A DNA stretch of 12,139 bases from Halobacteriales archaeon QS_5_70_15 (GTDB lineage: Archaea > Halobacteriota > Halobacteria > Halobacteriales > Haloarculaceae). The DNA is taken from contig PXRQ01000014.1 in NCBI GenBank assembly GCA_003022005.1, forward strand, positions 1 to 12,139. The letters run 5' to 3'. The stretch's first letter is position 1, and each line of letters opens with the position of its first letter. Below are positions 1-7,634 of this stretch, in pieces. Below the pieces are notes generated by a model. It ran no database searches and was not told where the DNA came from. It saw only the letters and a program-made list of their open reading frames with translations. The translations under genes and the position numbers were made by a program.

Positions 1-11
1 ACGAGTGGCTG

Positions 12-92
12 ATACGGTCGTGCGTACCGATGTACCGGCGATAACCCCGATAGAGTCGGGTATCGACGGGAAAAGACTACGCACGACCGTAT
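12..92. repeat. Perfect 15-bp inverted repeat with nested hairpin
   Basis: The arm at 12-26 (ATACGGTCGTGCGTA) is the exact reverse complement of 78-92, with 51 bases between. Inside lies a second foldback: CCCGA at 46-50 pairs with TCGGG at 56-60, and with small bulges the pairing extends to about 39-65. The result is a cruciform-like stem with an inner hairpin in DNA without a visible gene. It could be the folded 3' end of a transcript entering from the left, a small MITE-like element (81 bp, but no target duplication seen beside it) or a recombinase or replication-protein site. The repeat is certain; its role is not known. Confidence 0.8.
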
Positions 93-133
93 GAAGCCTC
101 CGTGAGACGATCCAGTCCTTAACCGAACCCAAT

Positions 134-144
134 GATTAACTAAG
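134..144 (+). promoter_or_regulatory. Possible TATA region for the phosphatase-fold gene
   Basis: GATTAACTAAG is an A/T-rich patch about 27-34 bases before the ATG at 170, the spacing expected for an archaeal TATA box driving a leaderless transcript. It fits only loosely to the haloarchaeal TTTAWA-like consensus. It mildly favours ATG 170 over the in-frame ATG at 236. Confidence 0.3.
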
Positions 145-169
145 TTACGCGAGTTGTGACTAACGCAAT

Positions 170-1105
170 ATGCGTCGACGGTTTCGTCTCTCACCATGGC
201 TTGGGTCGGTCTATTCGACTATCCTGGAGCGGGCGATGGACAAATACTTCACACACTTTCCGAGAAACCGGTCTACGATCGTGGCCGAAGACTGGGACAA
301 CCTCATCATTCTGGATGCCTGTCGGTACGATATGTTCGAAAAAGCAAACACAATTCCCGGGACACTCGAACACCGACTGTCCAAGGGATCAAACACCGGC
401 GAATTTTTCGAGGGCAATTTCAAAGGTTCCCAACACTTCGACACGGTTTACGTAACTGCCAATCCGGTCCCCCGGGTCGACGAGTGGTGTCGTGTTGATG
501 TAGATACTGTGTTTCACGATGTCGTAGATGTCTGGAAACACTACTGGGACGAGGAGGTGAACACAGTGCGGCCGGAACCGGTGGCGAACGCGATCAGGAA
601 AGCGTCCGCCGACTATCCCGACAAGCGGATTATCGGACACTTTATTCAGCCTCATCAACCGTTCATCGGCAAGAATGGCAGACGGATAGAGGAAAGAGGG
701 ATGACCGCCTACGACAAACTTTCCGATAAGGTCGGCGATACCGAAAAAAAAGTGTGGGGAAAACTCAGAGACGGCGAACTCGATACCGAGCGAGTCGTGC
801 AGGCGTACATGGAAAATCTCGAACTCGTCCTCCCGCACGTCGAGCGTCTCTGTGACGAGCTGGTCGGCAAAACGGTCGTGACTTCCGATCACGGGAACCT
901 CTTTGGGGAGTTTGCGGTCCCGTTCCCGGTACGACGGTATGGGCACCCGCGAGGCATACACACAAAAAAACTGGTCAAAGTCCCGTGGCTCGAAACCGGA
1001 TTCGCGAAACGTCGGCAGATCACTTCGCAATCACTCGACCGGGACGAGATACGGACTGGAGAAGACGAGCGCCTCGAAAAACTCAAAGACCTGGGATACC
1101 GGTGA
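170..1105 (+). CDS. Alkaline phosphatase/sulfatase-fold protein, surface-glycan type
   Basis: The 311-residue product resembles the haloarchaeal sulfatase-like proteins often found in S-layer glycan or exopolysaccharide loci. Seen in the sequence: a hydrophobic strand running into DACRYD at residues 49-54 (the metal and nucleophile region of the fold), two histidines in HFIQPHQPF at 157 and 162, TSDHGNLFGE with D240 and H241 (metal-site type), and YGHP with H259. The family is thought to act on phosphate or sulfate esters of surface glycans, but the substrate is unknown. No signal peptide or membrane helix is visible. ATG 236 is an alternative start giving 289 residues (MDKYFTH). Base composition is much less GC-rich than the genes after 1620, and a transposase remnant follows directly, which suggests transfer as part of a glycan island. 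The fold is fairly sure; the activity is not. Confidence 0.82.
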   Translation: MRRRFRLSPWLGSVYSTILERAMDKYFTHFPRNRSTIVAEDWDNLIILDACRYDMFEKANTIPGTLEHRLSKGSNTGEFFEGNFKGSQHFDTVYVTANPVPRVDEWCRVDVDTVFHDVVDVWKHYWDEEVNTVRPEPVANAIRKASADYPDKRIIGHFIQPHQPFIGKNGRRIEERGMTAYDKLSDKVGDTEKKVWGKLRDGELDTERVVQAYMENLELVLPHVERLCDELVGKTVVTSDHGNLFGEFAVPFPVRRYGHPRGIHTKKLVKVPWLETGFAKRRQITSQSLDRDEIRTGEDERLEKLKDLGYR

Positions 1106-1200
1106 ACGGGTGCGAAGTGCAGGAAGCCGGTTTTTGATCCGAGGACATCTCGAGGAGCGACAGATCGTGGAGGCAAAAATATCTCGGTACCATCTTTGAA

Positions 1201-1610
1201 AATCTATCACTGCGTGACGCCTTCGCCGTCGATACACCGATCTGGATGCTCGGAGACAGCGCCTACGACATTCTCAACTGGCACGACCACCTGCTGCCGC
1301 AGGGGTCGTGCCAGTCGCTCCGTATAACCCGCGAAACACTGACGGCCCGAAAGACACCGCGTACAGCGTCGAAGACCGCATCGAAGAACACAGCGAGGAC
1401 GTTCAGCTGAAACAGTTCATCATAGACGAGACGTACAACCCGGACAGGAGTCGAACCAACGACGCAGTCAAGGACTGCGGCCTCGGACACGTCCGCGCCC
1501 GAGGCCGCGTCCACGTACGAACAGAAGTGTTCGTTGCGCTCTGTCTCCGGCTCGTCGTTGCCGTCACCAACTTCGAACGAGGAATCGATCCGGGATCCGA
1601 GAAGCTATGA
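1201..1610 (+). pseudogene. Decayed IS4-type (DDE) transposase, C-terminal remnant
   Basis: From 1201 the frame reads a transposase-like segment with MLGDSAYD followed by WHDHLL, a DDE aspartate region. At about 1296 the coding moves one frame back (GG contracted to G) and continues as APYNPRN, then VEDRIEEHSEDVQLKQ, then NDAVKDCGLGHVRARGR, ending at TGA 1608-1610. IS4-superfamily transposases carry Y-(2)-R-(3)-E-(6)-K. Here Tyr (1434-1436) and Lys (1470-1472) are 12 residues apart instead of 14 and the Glu is gone, consistent with compensating small deletions of about 2 and 4 bases. The N-terminal half is missing; a stop (TGA 1198-1200) lies directly upstream. No terminal inverted repeats were found, so this is a dead fragment rather than an insertion sequence. 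The exact ISH group is uncertain. Confidence 0.8.
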
Positions 1611-1634
1611 GATGGATTCTATGACACGCTCAAA

Positions 1635-3566
1635 ATGAGTGCAACTACCGTCAACGAGCGCGTGATCGGACACGATCCGGGTCCTCCGCGTCGACGACGA
1701 GCCGGACTTCGCGGACGTGGCCGCCGGCTTCCTCGAACGGGAGGCCGGTCGGTTCGAGGTCGAGACCGCGACCAGCGCCGGCGAGGGCCCGGAACGGCTC
1801 GCCGAGGGCGACTTCGACTGCATCGTATCGGACTACGACATGCCCGGCGAAAACGGGATCGAGTTCCTCGAGTCTCTCCGGGAGGAGTACCCCGCCTCCC
1901 GTTCATCCTCTTCACCGGCAAGGGGAGCGAGGCGATCGCGGCCGGCGTCACCGGGTACATGCAGAAGGAGTCCGGGAGCGAGCAGTACGCCGTTCTGGCG
2001 AACCGCATCAGGAACAGCGTCGAACAGTACCGGGCAAAGCGGGAGGTCGAGCGGACCGAGCGGCGGTTGCGGGAGCTGACCGAGAGCATGAGCGACTGCA
2101 TCTGGATGTTCGATCGGGAGTGGGAGGAGCGCCTCTTCGTCTCCGGATACGAGGCGGTCTGGGACCGCCCGGAGTCAGCGATACGGGAGGACCCCCGGGA
2201 CTTCCTGAACGCCGTCCATCCCGAGGACCGCGAACGCGTCCGGCGGGCCACGGACCGCGTCTCGAACGGGGAGCCGGCCGACATCGAGTGTCGCGTCCTT
2301 GGGGACGACGGCGAACGGAGCTGGGTACGGACGACGGCGAGGCCGATATTCGACGGGGAGGGGGACGTCGTTCGGGTCGCCGGCTTCACGCGGGAGATCA
2401 CCGACCGGAAGGACCGCGAACGGGAGCGCGAGCGGACCATCGAGTTCCTCCAGACGCTGTACGACCTGGCGACGGACACGGGAGCGGAGGCCGAGAGAAG
2501 ATCGACCGGCTCCTGACGATCGGCTACGAGAAGCTCGACCTCCCGTACGGTCACCTGACGCGGATCGGGTTCGACGACGAGCACCGGCGGGGCGGCACCC
2601 AGACGATCATCGAGGCGAGCGGGGATCGCGAGCTGTTACAGCCGGGCCAGTCCTGTCCGCTCTCGCAGTCGTACTGCCGGCGGACCATCGAGGGGCACGG
2701 GTTGCTGGAGATCCGGGACGCGAGGGCGGCCGGCTGGGGGAAGGATCCGGCCTACGAGACGTTCCGTCTCGGCTGCTACATCGGCACCCCGATCACGGTC
2801 GACGGCGAGCCGTACGGGACGGTCTTCTTCGCGTCGGCGACCCCGCGAGAGGAGCCGTCCACCGACGCCGAGCGGACGTTCGTCCGACTCACGAGCCGGC
2901 TGGTGAGCTACGAACTCGAGCGCGAGCAGGTGCGAAACGAACTGAAGCGGAAGAACGAACGCCTAGAGGGGTTCGCGAGCGTCATCTCCACGACCTTCGG
3001 AACCCGCTGGAAGTCGCCAAGGGCACGCGGAACTCGCACGCGAGCAGTGTGACAGCGAACACCTCGAGGCGGTGGCCCGGGCGCACGGACGTATAGAGGC
3101 ACTCATCGACGAGCTGCTCACACTGGCCCGCGAGGGCGAGGGCGCGAGTGGCCCGGAACGTATCGACCTCGCGGACCTCGTGGAGACCTGCTGGCGGAAC
3201 GTCGAGACGGGCCGAGCGACGGTCGTCGCGGAGGTCGACCGGTCGGGCCGGGCCGATCGGGGTCGTCTCCAGCAGCTCCTCGAGAACCTGTTGCGGAACG
3301 CGGTCGAACACGGCGGCGAGGACGTGACGGTGCGGATCGGCGAGCTGGACGACGGCTTCTACGTCGAGGACGACGGCCCCGGCATCCCCGAGGACGAACG
3401 CGATGCGGTGTTCGACGCCGGCTACCCCACCTCCCGCGAGGGGACCGGGTTCGGGCTGGGCACCGTCGAACAGGTGGCCGGGGTCCACGGGTGGGAAGTC
3501 CGCGCGACCGACGGCGCCGGCGGCGGCGCGGGGTTCGAGATCACCGGCCCCGGGGCTCCGGACTGA
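1635..3566 (+). pseudogene. Broken hybrid sensor histidine kinase: receiver-PAS-GAF-HisKA-HATPase
   Basis: Joined across frames this is one ~640-residue haloarchaeal kinase. The receiver has VDDEPDF, the phospho-acceptor region SDYDMPGENG, FILFTGKG and the YMQK lysine. A PAS/PAC domain follows (ESMSDCIWMFD to GFTREITDRK), then GAF (about 2440-2925), then the H-box HDLRNPLEVA, and an ATPase domain with N-box LLRNAVEH, DDGPGIP and GTGFGLG. The frame changes between 1635 and 1669, then at about 1893 (C run), 2494 (GG to G), 2988 (CCC to CC) and 3024 (CC to C). The phospho-accepting His is readable only in a third frame. The longest translatable parts are receiver-tail/PAS (to 2516), GAF (to 3052) and ATPase (3072-3566). 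No transmembrane segment is seen, so it would have been a cytosolic sensor. A product of the ATPase part alone would lack the His. Unless the indels are sequencing errors, the gene is dead. Confidence 0.88.
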
Positions 3567-3778
3567 AGACACCGCTCCCGGAGTCGGTCGAGACCGCCCC
3601 CCGGGCGTTCGGGGCTCTCGACGCTGGTTCCGCGACCATCGCCCGACGCGAGCGGCGCTCGGACCTCCCTCGCCCCGCCCGGCCCATCGGACCCGGACCG
3701 CCCCGCGAACGGGCCGGGGCGCGGACGTCGGACGCCGATACCGTCACCGGGAAGTGGTGGCTCGGCGAGCACCGCGCC

Positions 3779-5158
3779 ATGGACGAAGGTTCGGTGGGGC
3801 GGGGGCCGGATCCGGGAACGGAACCCGGACCGGCACCGGCCTCGGGGGAGAGCCCGACCCCGCGGACGGGTACCCGTCTCGTACTCGCGGCGGGCGTCCT
3901 GTTCGGCCTCGTACATCTCGCGTATACGGCCGCGGTCCGGCCCGGCGCCGTGGCGCTCGACTTCGAGGTGTACTACTTCGCGGCCGAGACGGTCCTCGCC
4001 GGGGGGCCGCTCTACGGCGTCTCGCCGGTCGGCGTCGACTACCTCGTCTACGCCTATCCGCCCCTGACCGTCCTCGCGTTCCTCCCGTTCACCCTGCTAC
4101 CGCCGTTCGTCGCCTACCTGGCGTTCACGGCGCTCAACCTCGCCGCCGGGCTCCTCGCGGCCCGACTCCTCCTCGCGTACCTCGACCGGTACGGGCGGGG
4201 GCTCGACCGGGTCGACCGGGCGCTCGTCTACGCCTTCTGCACGCTGTCGGTCCACGCGATGCCCTCGACCGTCTTCGGCCAGGTGAACCTCCCGCTCGCG
4301 CTCGCGCTCGTCGCGGGGTTCTCGTGGCTCGACCGTGCCGCCGGCACCGACACCGACACCGGTATCGGTTCCGACGGTCCGGACCCCGACGCCCCCGACG
4401 GTTCCGGCGGCGGTACCGACGGCGGACGGTGGGCGTCGCGGGCGGGCGTCGCGTTCGGCCTCGCCGCGTTCGTGAAGGCGTTCCCCGCGCTCGCCGGGGT
4501 CTGGCTGCTCCGCCGCCGGGCGTGGCGGGCCGTCGCCGCCGCCGTCGCGACCGGTGTCGTGGGGGTCGGTCTCGGCCTGCTCGCCTTCGGGCCGGACACG
4601 ACGCTCGCGTACGTCACCGAGGCGCTCCTGCCCCGCGCGGGCGACGACGCGTTCGCCGGCGGCCTCGACCCCGGCGCGGCGTACGTCACCGTCCGGCGGC
4701 CGCTCTCCGTGCTGTTCCCCGGGTGGGGGTCGCTCGCCCTCACCGCGGGGGCGTTCGCCGTCGTCGCGCCCGTCGTGGGCGGGCTCTACGTCCGGCTCGA
4801 CGCCGGGACCCCCCTCGGCCGACTCGTCGGCGCGTACGCGACCGTCGCCGGAACCCTCGTCTTCCTCCCGTCGTTCCCCGTCTACGGCGTCCTGCTCTAC
4901 TTGCCGGTCGTCCCGCTCCTGTACGTCCTCGAGGGGCGGGCCTACGTGGCCTTCCTCGCCGGGGCACTGCTCTGGAACCTCTCGGTCCGGTTCGACGACG
5001 TCCGGACGGTCCTCGCCGCGTTCGGCGCCGACGGCGTCGCGGGGTCCCTCCGACCCGCGTTCGCGCTCGTCACGCCGTCGCTGGTCGGGCTCGCGGTCAT
5101 GTTCCTGGCGTGCTGGCTGGCGCTCGGGCGGGCGGGGACGACCGGCGACGTCGCGTAG
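3779..5158 (+). CDS. Glycosyltransferase family 87 (DUF2029) membrane protein
   Basis: The 459-residue polytopic membrane protein has the hallmarks of GT87: an N-terminal helix (from about residue 33), then LDFEVYYFAAETVLAGG with D61 at the first extracytoplasmic loop, the YPPL motif at residues 93-96, and a series of Ala/Leu/Val-rich helices to the C-terminus. Characterised GT87 enzymes use polyprenyl-phosphate sugars, as in mycobacterial mannosyltransferases; the sugar and acceptor here are unknown. Residues 189-216 form a Gly/Asp/Pro/Thr-rich low-complexity loop. ATG 3779 was chosen because it begins an acidic haloarchaeal-type N-terminus; the frame is open back to 3491, but that would add ~96 unlikely residues overlapping the kinase. 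The preceding 212 bases (3567-3778) are GC-rich with no gene and no clear TATA box. The thioesterase begins 39 bases after its stop. Confidence 0.85.
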   Translation: MDEGSVGRGPDPGTEPGPAPASGESPTPRTGTRLVLAAGVLFGLVHLAYTAAVRPGAVALDFEVYYFAAETVLAGGPLYGVSPVGVDYLVYAYPPLTVLAFLPFTLLPPFVAYLAFTALNLAAGLLAARLLLAYLDRYGRGLDRVDRALVYAFCTLSVHAMPSTVFGQVNLPLALALVAGFSWLDRAAGTDTDTGIGSDGPDPDAPDGSGGGTDGGRWASRAGVAFGLAAFVKAFPALAGVWLLRRRAWRAVAAAVATGVVGVGLGLLAFGPDTTLAYVTEALLPRAGDDAFAGGLDPGAAYVTVRRPLSVLFPGWGSLALTAGAFAVVAPVVGGLYVRLDAGTPLGRLVGAYATVAGTLVFLPSFPVYGVLLYLPVVPLLYVLEGRAYVAFLAGALLWNLSVRFDDVRTVLAAFGADGVAGSLRPAFALVTPSLVGLAVMFLACWLALGRAGTTGDVA

Positions 5159-5197
5159 GCCGTGGAGCTTTCCGGCCGGGCGGCCAGGCCTCGCACC

Positions 5198-5644
5198 ATG
5201 CCGACGCTCGCGGAGACCCGCATCGAGAACCGGTGGATGGTCCAGCCGAACCACGCGAACTCGCTCGGGTCGGTCCACGGCGGGAACGTCCGCAGGTGGA
5301 TGGACGAGGCGAGGGCGATGGCGGCGATGCGGTTCGCCGGGCACGCCTGTGTCACCGCACACATCAACCGACTCGACTTCCGCCGACCCATCCAGGTCGG
5401 GGACACGGCGCTCGTCGAGGCGTACGTCTACCGGGCGGGCCGGACGAGCGTGAGCGTCCGCCTGCAGGCCTACCGTGAGGACCTCCGGACGGGCGAGCGG
5501 AAGCCGACGGCCGAGTCGTACTTCGTCTACGTCGCCATCGACGAGGACGGCGACGCGACGCCGGTCCCCGAACTGACGGTCGAGACCGACCGCGACGAGC
5601 GGCTCCGCGAGACCGCGCTGGAGGGCGAACCGGGCGGGGAGTGA
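5198..5644 (+). CDS. Acyl-CoA thioesterase, hotdog fold (YciA/BACH-like)
   Basis: The 148-residue product matches single-domain hotdog acyl-CoA thioesterases. NHANSLGSVHGG (residues 18-29) followed by WMDEARAMAA (34-43) is the family's N-x2-G-x-V-x-G-G...DE signature at the start of the central helix. The segment LDFRRPIQVGD is the usual strand after it, and YFVYVAIDEDG is the last strand. The enzyme would hydrolyse acyl-CoA to free fatty acid and CoA in the cytoplasm; chain-length preference cannot be read. ATG 5198 was preferred to the in-frame GTG at 5162, which would add 12 poorly conserved residues. A CTTT patch lies near 5168, about 30 bases before this ATG, as a weak leaderless promoter might. 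The C-terminal ~20 residues are acidic and probably disordered. Confidence 0.88.
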   Translation: MPTLAETRIENRWMVQPNHANSLGSVHGGNVRRWMDEARAMAAMRFAGHACVTAHINRLDFRRPIQVGDTALVEAYVYRAGRTSVSVRLQAYREDLRTGERKPTAESYFVYVAIDEDGDATPVPELTVETDRDERLRETALEGEPGGE

Positions 5645-5744
5645 GCGGCCGGGACGGTGGACGGAACCGTTCTGGGATAGCCGGGGGTCCGTACTGCCGC
5701 CGTCCCGCCGGGCGGGGCGGTGGTTTCGACAGTCGTACCAGAAC

Positions 5745-5755
5745 ACATTTTTTCT
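5745..5755 (+). promoter_or_regulatory. Possible TATA region for the multicopper oxidase
   Basis: The T-tract ACATTTTTTCT stands out in GC-rich DNA and ends about 26 bases before ATG 5781, the right distance for a TATA element with a leaderless start. No copper-responsive operator is recognised, though a short CGACAGTCG foldback lies just upstream at about 5727-5735. Confidence 0.35.
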
Positions 5756-5780
5756 CGACTTCCGGGTCCGTTCCTGGAGT

Positions 5781-7595
5781 ATGACACCGCAGCATACTCG
5801 ACGCACGGTCCTGAAGGCGGCCGGTACCGCGCTCGCGGTGACCGGGGCTCTCTCCCGGGCTACCGGCGCCGTCGCGACGTCCTCCGTCTCCCTCGAGAAG
5901 TACGTCCGGCCGCTGCCGATCCCGGAGGTCCGGGAGCCGGACGGGACGGGAGAGGGCCCCGACTTCTACGACATCCCGGTGCGGGAGTTCTCGAAACGGC
6001 TCCACCCGGACCTCCCGGAGACGACCCTCTGGGGGTTCGACGGGCAGTACCCGGGGCCGATCATCCGGGCGCGTCGCAACGAGCGGATCGAGGTCCGCTT
6101 CGACAACGGCGACCTGCCCACGGACCACCTCCTAGCCGTCGACGAGCGGATCGCCGGAACGGAACCCGAGGACTACCCCGACTACGACGGGCCCGTCCCG
6201 GGGGTTCGGACGGTGACGCACTTCCACGGCCTCAACGTCGCCCCGGAGAGCGACGGCCAGGCGGACATGTGGAAATCGCCCGACGGGATCACCGGTCCCC
6301 GGTTCTCCGAGCACGTCCACGACCTCCCGAACCGCCAGCGAAGGATGACCTCGACGTACCACGATCACGCGCGCGGCATCAGCCGACTCAACGCCTACGC
6401 CGGGCTGATCGGCTTCTACGTGATCACGAGCCGGGCGGAGGAGAAACTCGACCTGCCGCGCGGCGAGTACGACGTCCCGCTCATGCTCCAGGACCGGTCG
6501 TTCGACGAGGACGGCTCGCTGCACTACCCGGACTCGTTCGCGCCGAACGTCGCCGGCGACACGGCGGTCGTCAACGGCGCCGTGTGGCCGTACCTGGAGG
6601 TGGAGCCCCGCAGGTACCGCCTCCGGTTCGTGAACGGGTCGAACGGGCGGACGTACGACCTCCGGCTCGAGAACGACGACGGTACTGACGTCCCGACGCT
6701 GCACCAGGTCGCCGCCGGCCACGGGTTCCTTGAGGACGTGGTCGGGATCGGCCCCGCGGGCGACCTCGACTCGCTGCTGCTCGCCCCGTTCGAACGCGGG
6801 GACGTCGTCGTCGACTTCTCGGAGTTCGCTGGCGAGACGTTCACGGTCACCAACGACGCCGCGTTCCCCTTCGCCGGCGGGGACGACCACGGCGGCCACG
6901 GTGACGATGGACACGGCGGGAACGAGGACGACGACCACGGTGACGACGACCACGGCGGGTCCGGCCCCGACCTCGGGGAACTCCTGCAGATCCGTGTCTC
7001 GGACCCCGGCGAGGAGGTGGCCGACGACAGCGCGGACCCGACCACCCTCCACCTCCCGACCGACCCCGGGCCGAACGAGCGGGCCGCCAGGGAAACCCGG
7101 CACGTGGAGATGAGCATGGTCCGGGACGAGTACGGACTTCCCACACACCTGCTGAACGGTCGGCGGTTCGACGACGAGACGGTCGTGAAACCGCAGCTCG
7201 GGACGACCGAGGTCTGGGAGCTCGAGAACCGGACCGTCCACACCCACCCGATCCATCTCCACCTGGTCGAGTTCGACGTGCTCGGCCGCGGCCCGGACGG
7301 GACCGACGAACCGGACCCGAACGAGCGGGTCGGGAAGGACACCGTCAGGGTGAACCCGGGCGAGACGGTCCGGATCCTGGTGAAGTTCGGGGAGTTCGCC
7401 GGTCAGTACCCCTTCCACTGCCACGTCCTCGAACACGAGGACCACGAGATGATGCGCCCCTTCGAGGTCGTGAAGGGGAACTCCGGCGGGAAGGGGAACT
7501 CCGGCGGGAAGGGGAACTCCGGCGGGAAGGGGAACGACGGGGTCGAGCGCGACCGCCCGTCCACTTGGTCCGGGTCGACACGCCACCCGGCGTAG
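5781..7595 (+). CDS. Tat-exported multicopper oxidase (laccase/CotA-like)
   Basis: This 604-residue enzyme begins with a twin-arginine signal (RRTVLKAAG then an Ala-rich core to about residue 32), so it should fold with copper and be exported. All copper sites are present: HFH at 147-149, YHDH with H194 and H196, HTHPIHLH at 487-494, and HCHVLEHEDHEM with H546, C547, H548, H552 and axial M557. The order and spacing match CotA/bilirubin-oxidase-type laccases; a haloarchaeal laccase (LccA of Haloferax) is known. It would oxidise phenolic or metal substrates while reducing oxygen to water. Two oddities: an Asp/His/Gly-rich insert (about residues 368-395, five His) between cupredoxin domains, and a C-terminal KGNSGG repeat after the last copper site, followed by a basic tail. 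The gene stands alone; the next one starts 39 bases later. Confidence 0.93.
   Translation: MTPQHTRRTVLKAAGTALAVTGALSRATGAVATSSVSLEKYVRPLPIPEVREPDGTGEGPDFYDIPVREFSKRLHPDLPETTLWGFDGQYPGPIIRARRNERIEVRFDNGDLPTDHLLAVDERIAGTEPEDYPDYDGPVPGVRTVTHFHGLNVAPESDGQADMWKSPDGITGPRFSEHVHDLPNRQRRMTSTYHDHARGISRLNAYAGLIGFYVITSRAEEKLDLPRGEYDVPLMLQDRSFDEDGSLHYPDSFAPNVAGDTAVVNGAVWPYLEVEPRRYRLRFVNGSNGRTYDLRLENDDGTDVPTLHQVAAGHGFLEDVVGIGPAGDLDSLLLAPFERGDVVVDFSEFAGETFTVTNDAAFPFAGGDDHGGHGDDGHGGNEDDDHGDDDHGGSGPDLGELLQIRVSDPGEEVADDSADPTTLHLPTDPGPNERAARETRHVEMSMVRDEYGLPTHLLNGRRFDDETVVKPQLGTTEVWELENRTVHTHPIHLHLVEFDVLGRGPDGTDEPDPNERVGKDTVRVNPGETVRILVKFGEFAGQYPFHCHVLEHEDHEMMRPFEVVKGNSGGKGNSGGKGNSGGKGNDGVERDRPSTWSGSTRHPA
7473..7535 (+). 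repeat. 18-bp tandem repeat in the oxidase C-terminus
   Basis: AAGGGGAACTCCGGCGGG occurs three times without mismatch at 7473-7490, 7491-7508 and 7509-7526, followed by half a unit (AAGGGGAAC) to 7535. It encodes KGNSGG repeats directly after the last copper-binding domain. Perfect identity at the DNA level implies recent expansion by slippage, so copy number probably varies between strains. Confidence 0.95.
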
Positions 7596-7634
7596 CCCGA
7601 CAACCCTTTCCCCCGTCCGGCACTTCGGCCGGTA

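Noticed and set aside
3698..3722. GC-only hairpin between the kinase and GT87 genes as a terminator
   Set aside because: GCCCC/GGGGC foldbacks are frequent by chance in DNA this GC-rich, and no T-rich run follows.
3403..5478. A 691-codon plus-strand frame overlapping the kinase end, GT87 gene and thioesterase
   Set aside because: Arg/Pro/Gly-rich shadow in the wrong frame; the overlapping genes hold the motifs GTGFGLG, YPPL and VHGG.
4097..5806. A 569-codon minus-strand open frame over the GT87 and thioesterase genes
   Set aside because: The translation is Arg/Glu/Pro/Val-rich low complexity without motifs, and both plus-strand genes have clear family signatures.
7473..7535. CRISPR-like short repeats
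   Set aside because: The 18-bp units are directly adjacent with no spacers and lie in frame inside the oxidase gene, so this is a coding tandem repeat.
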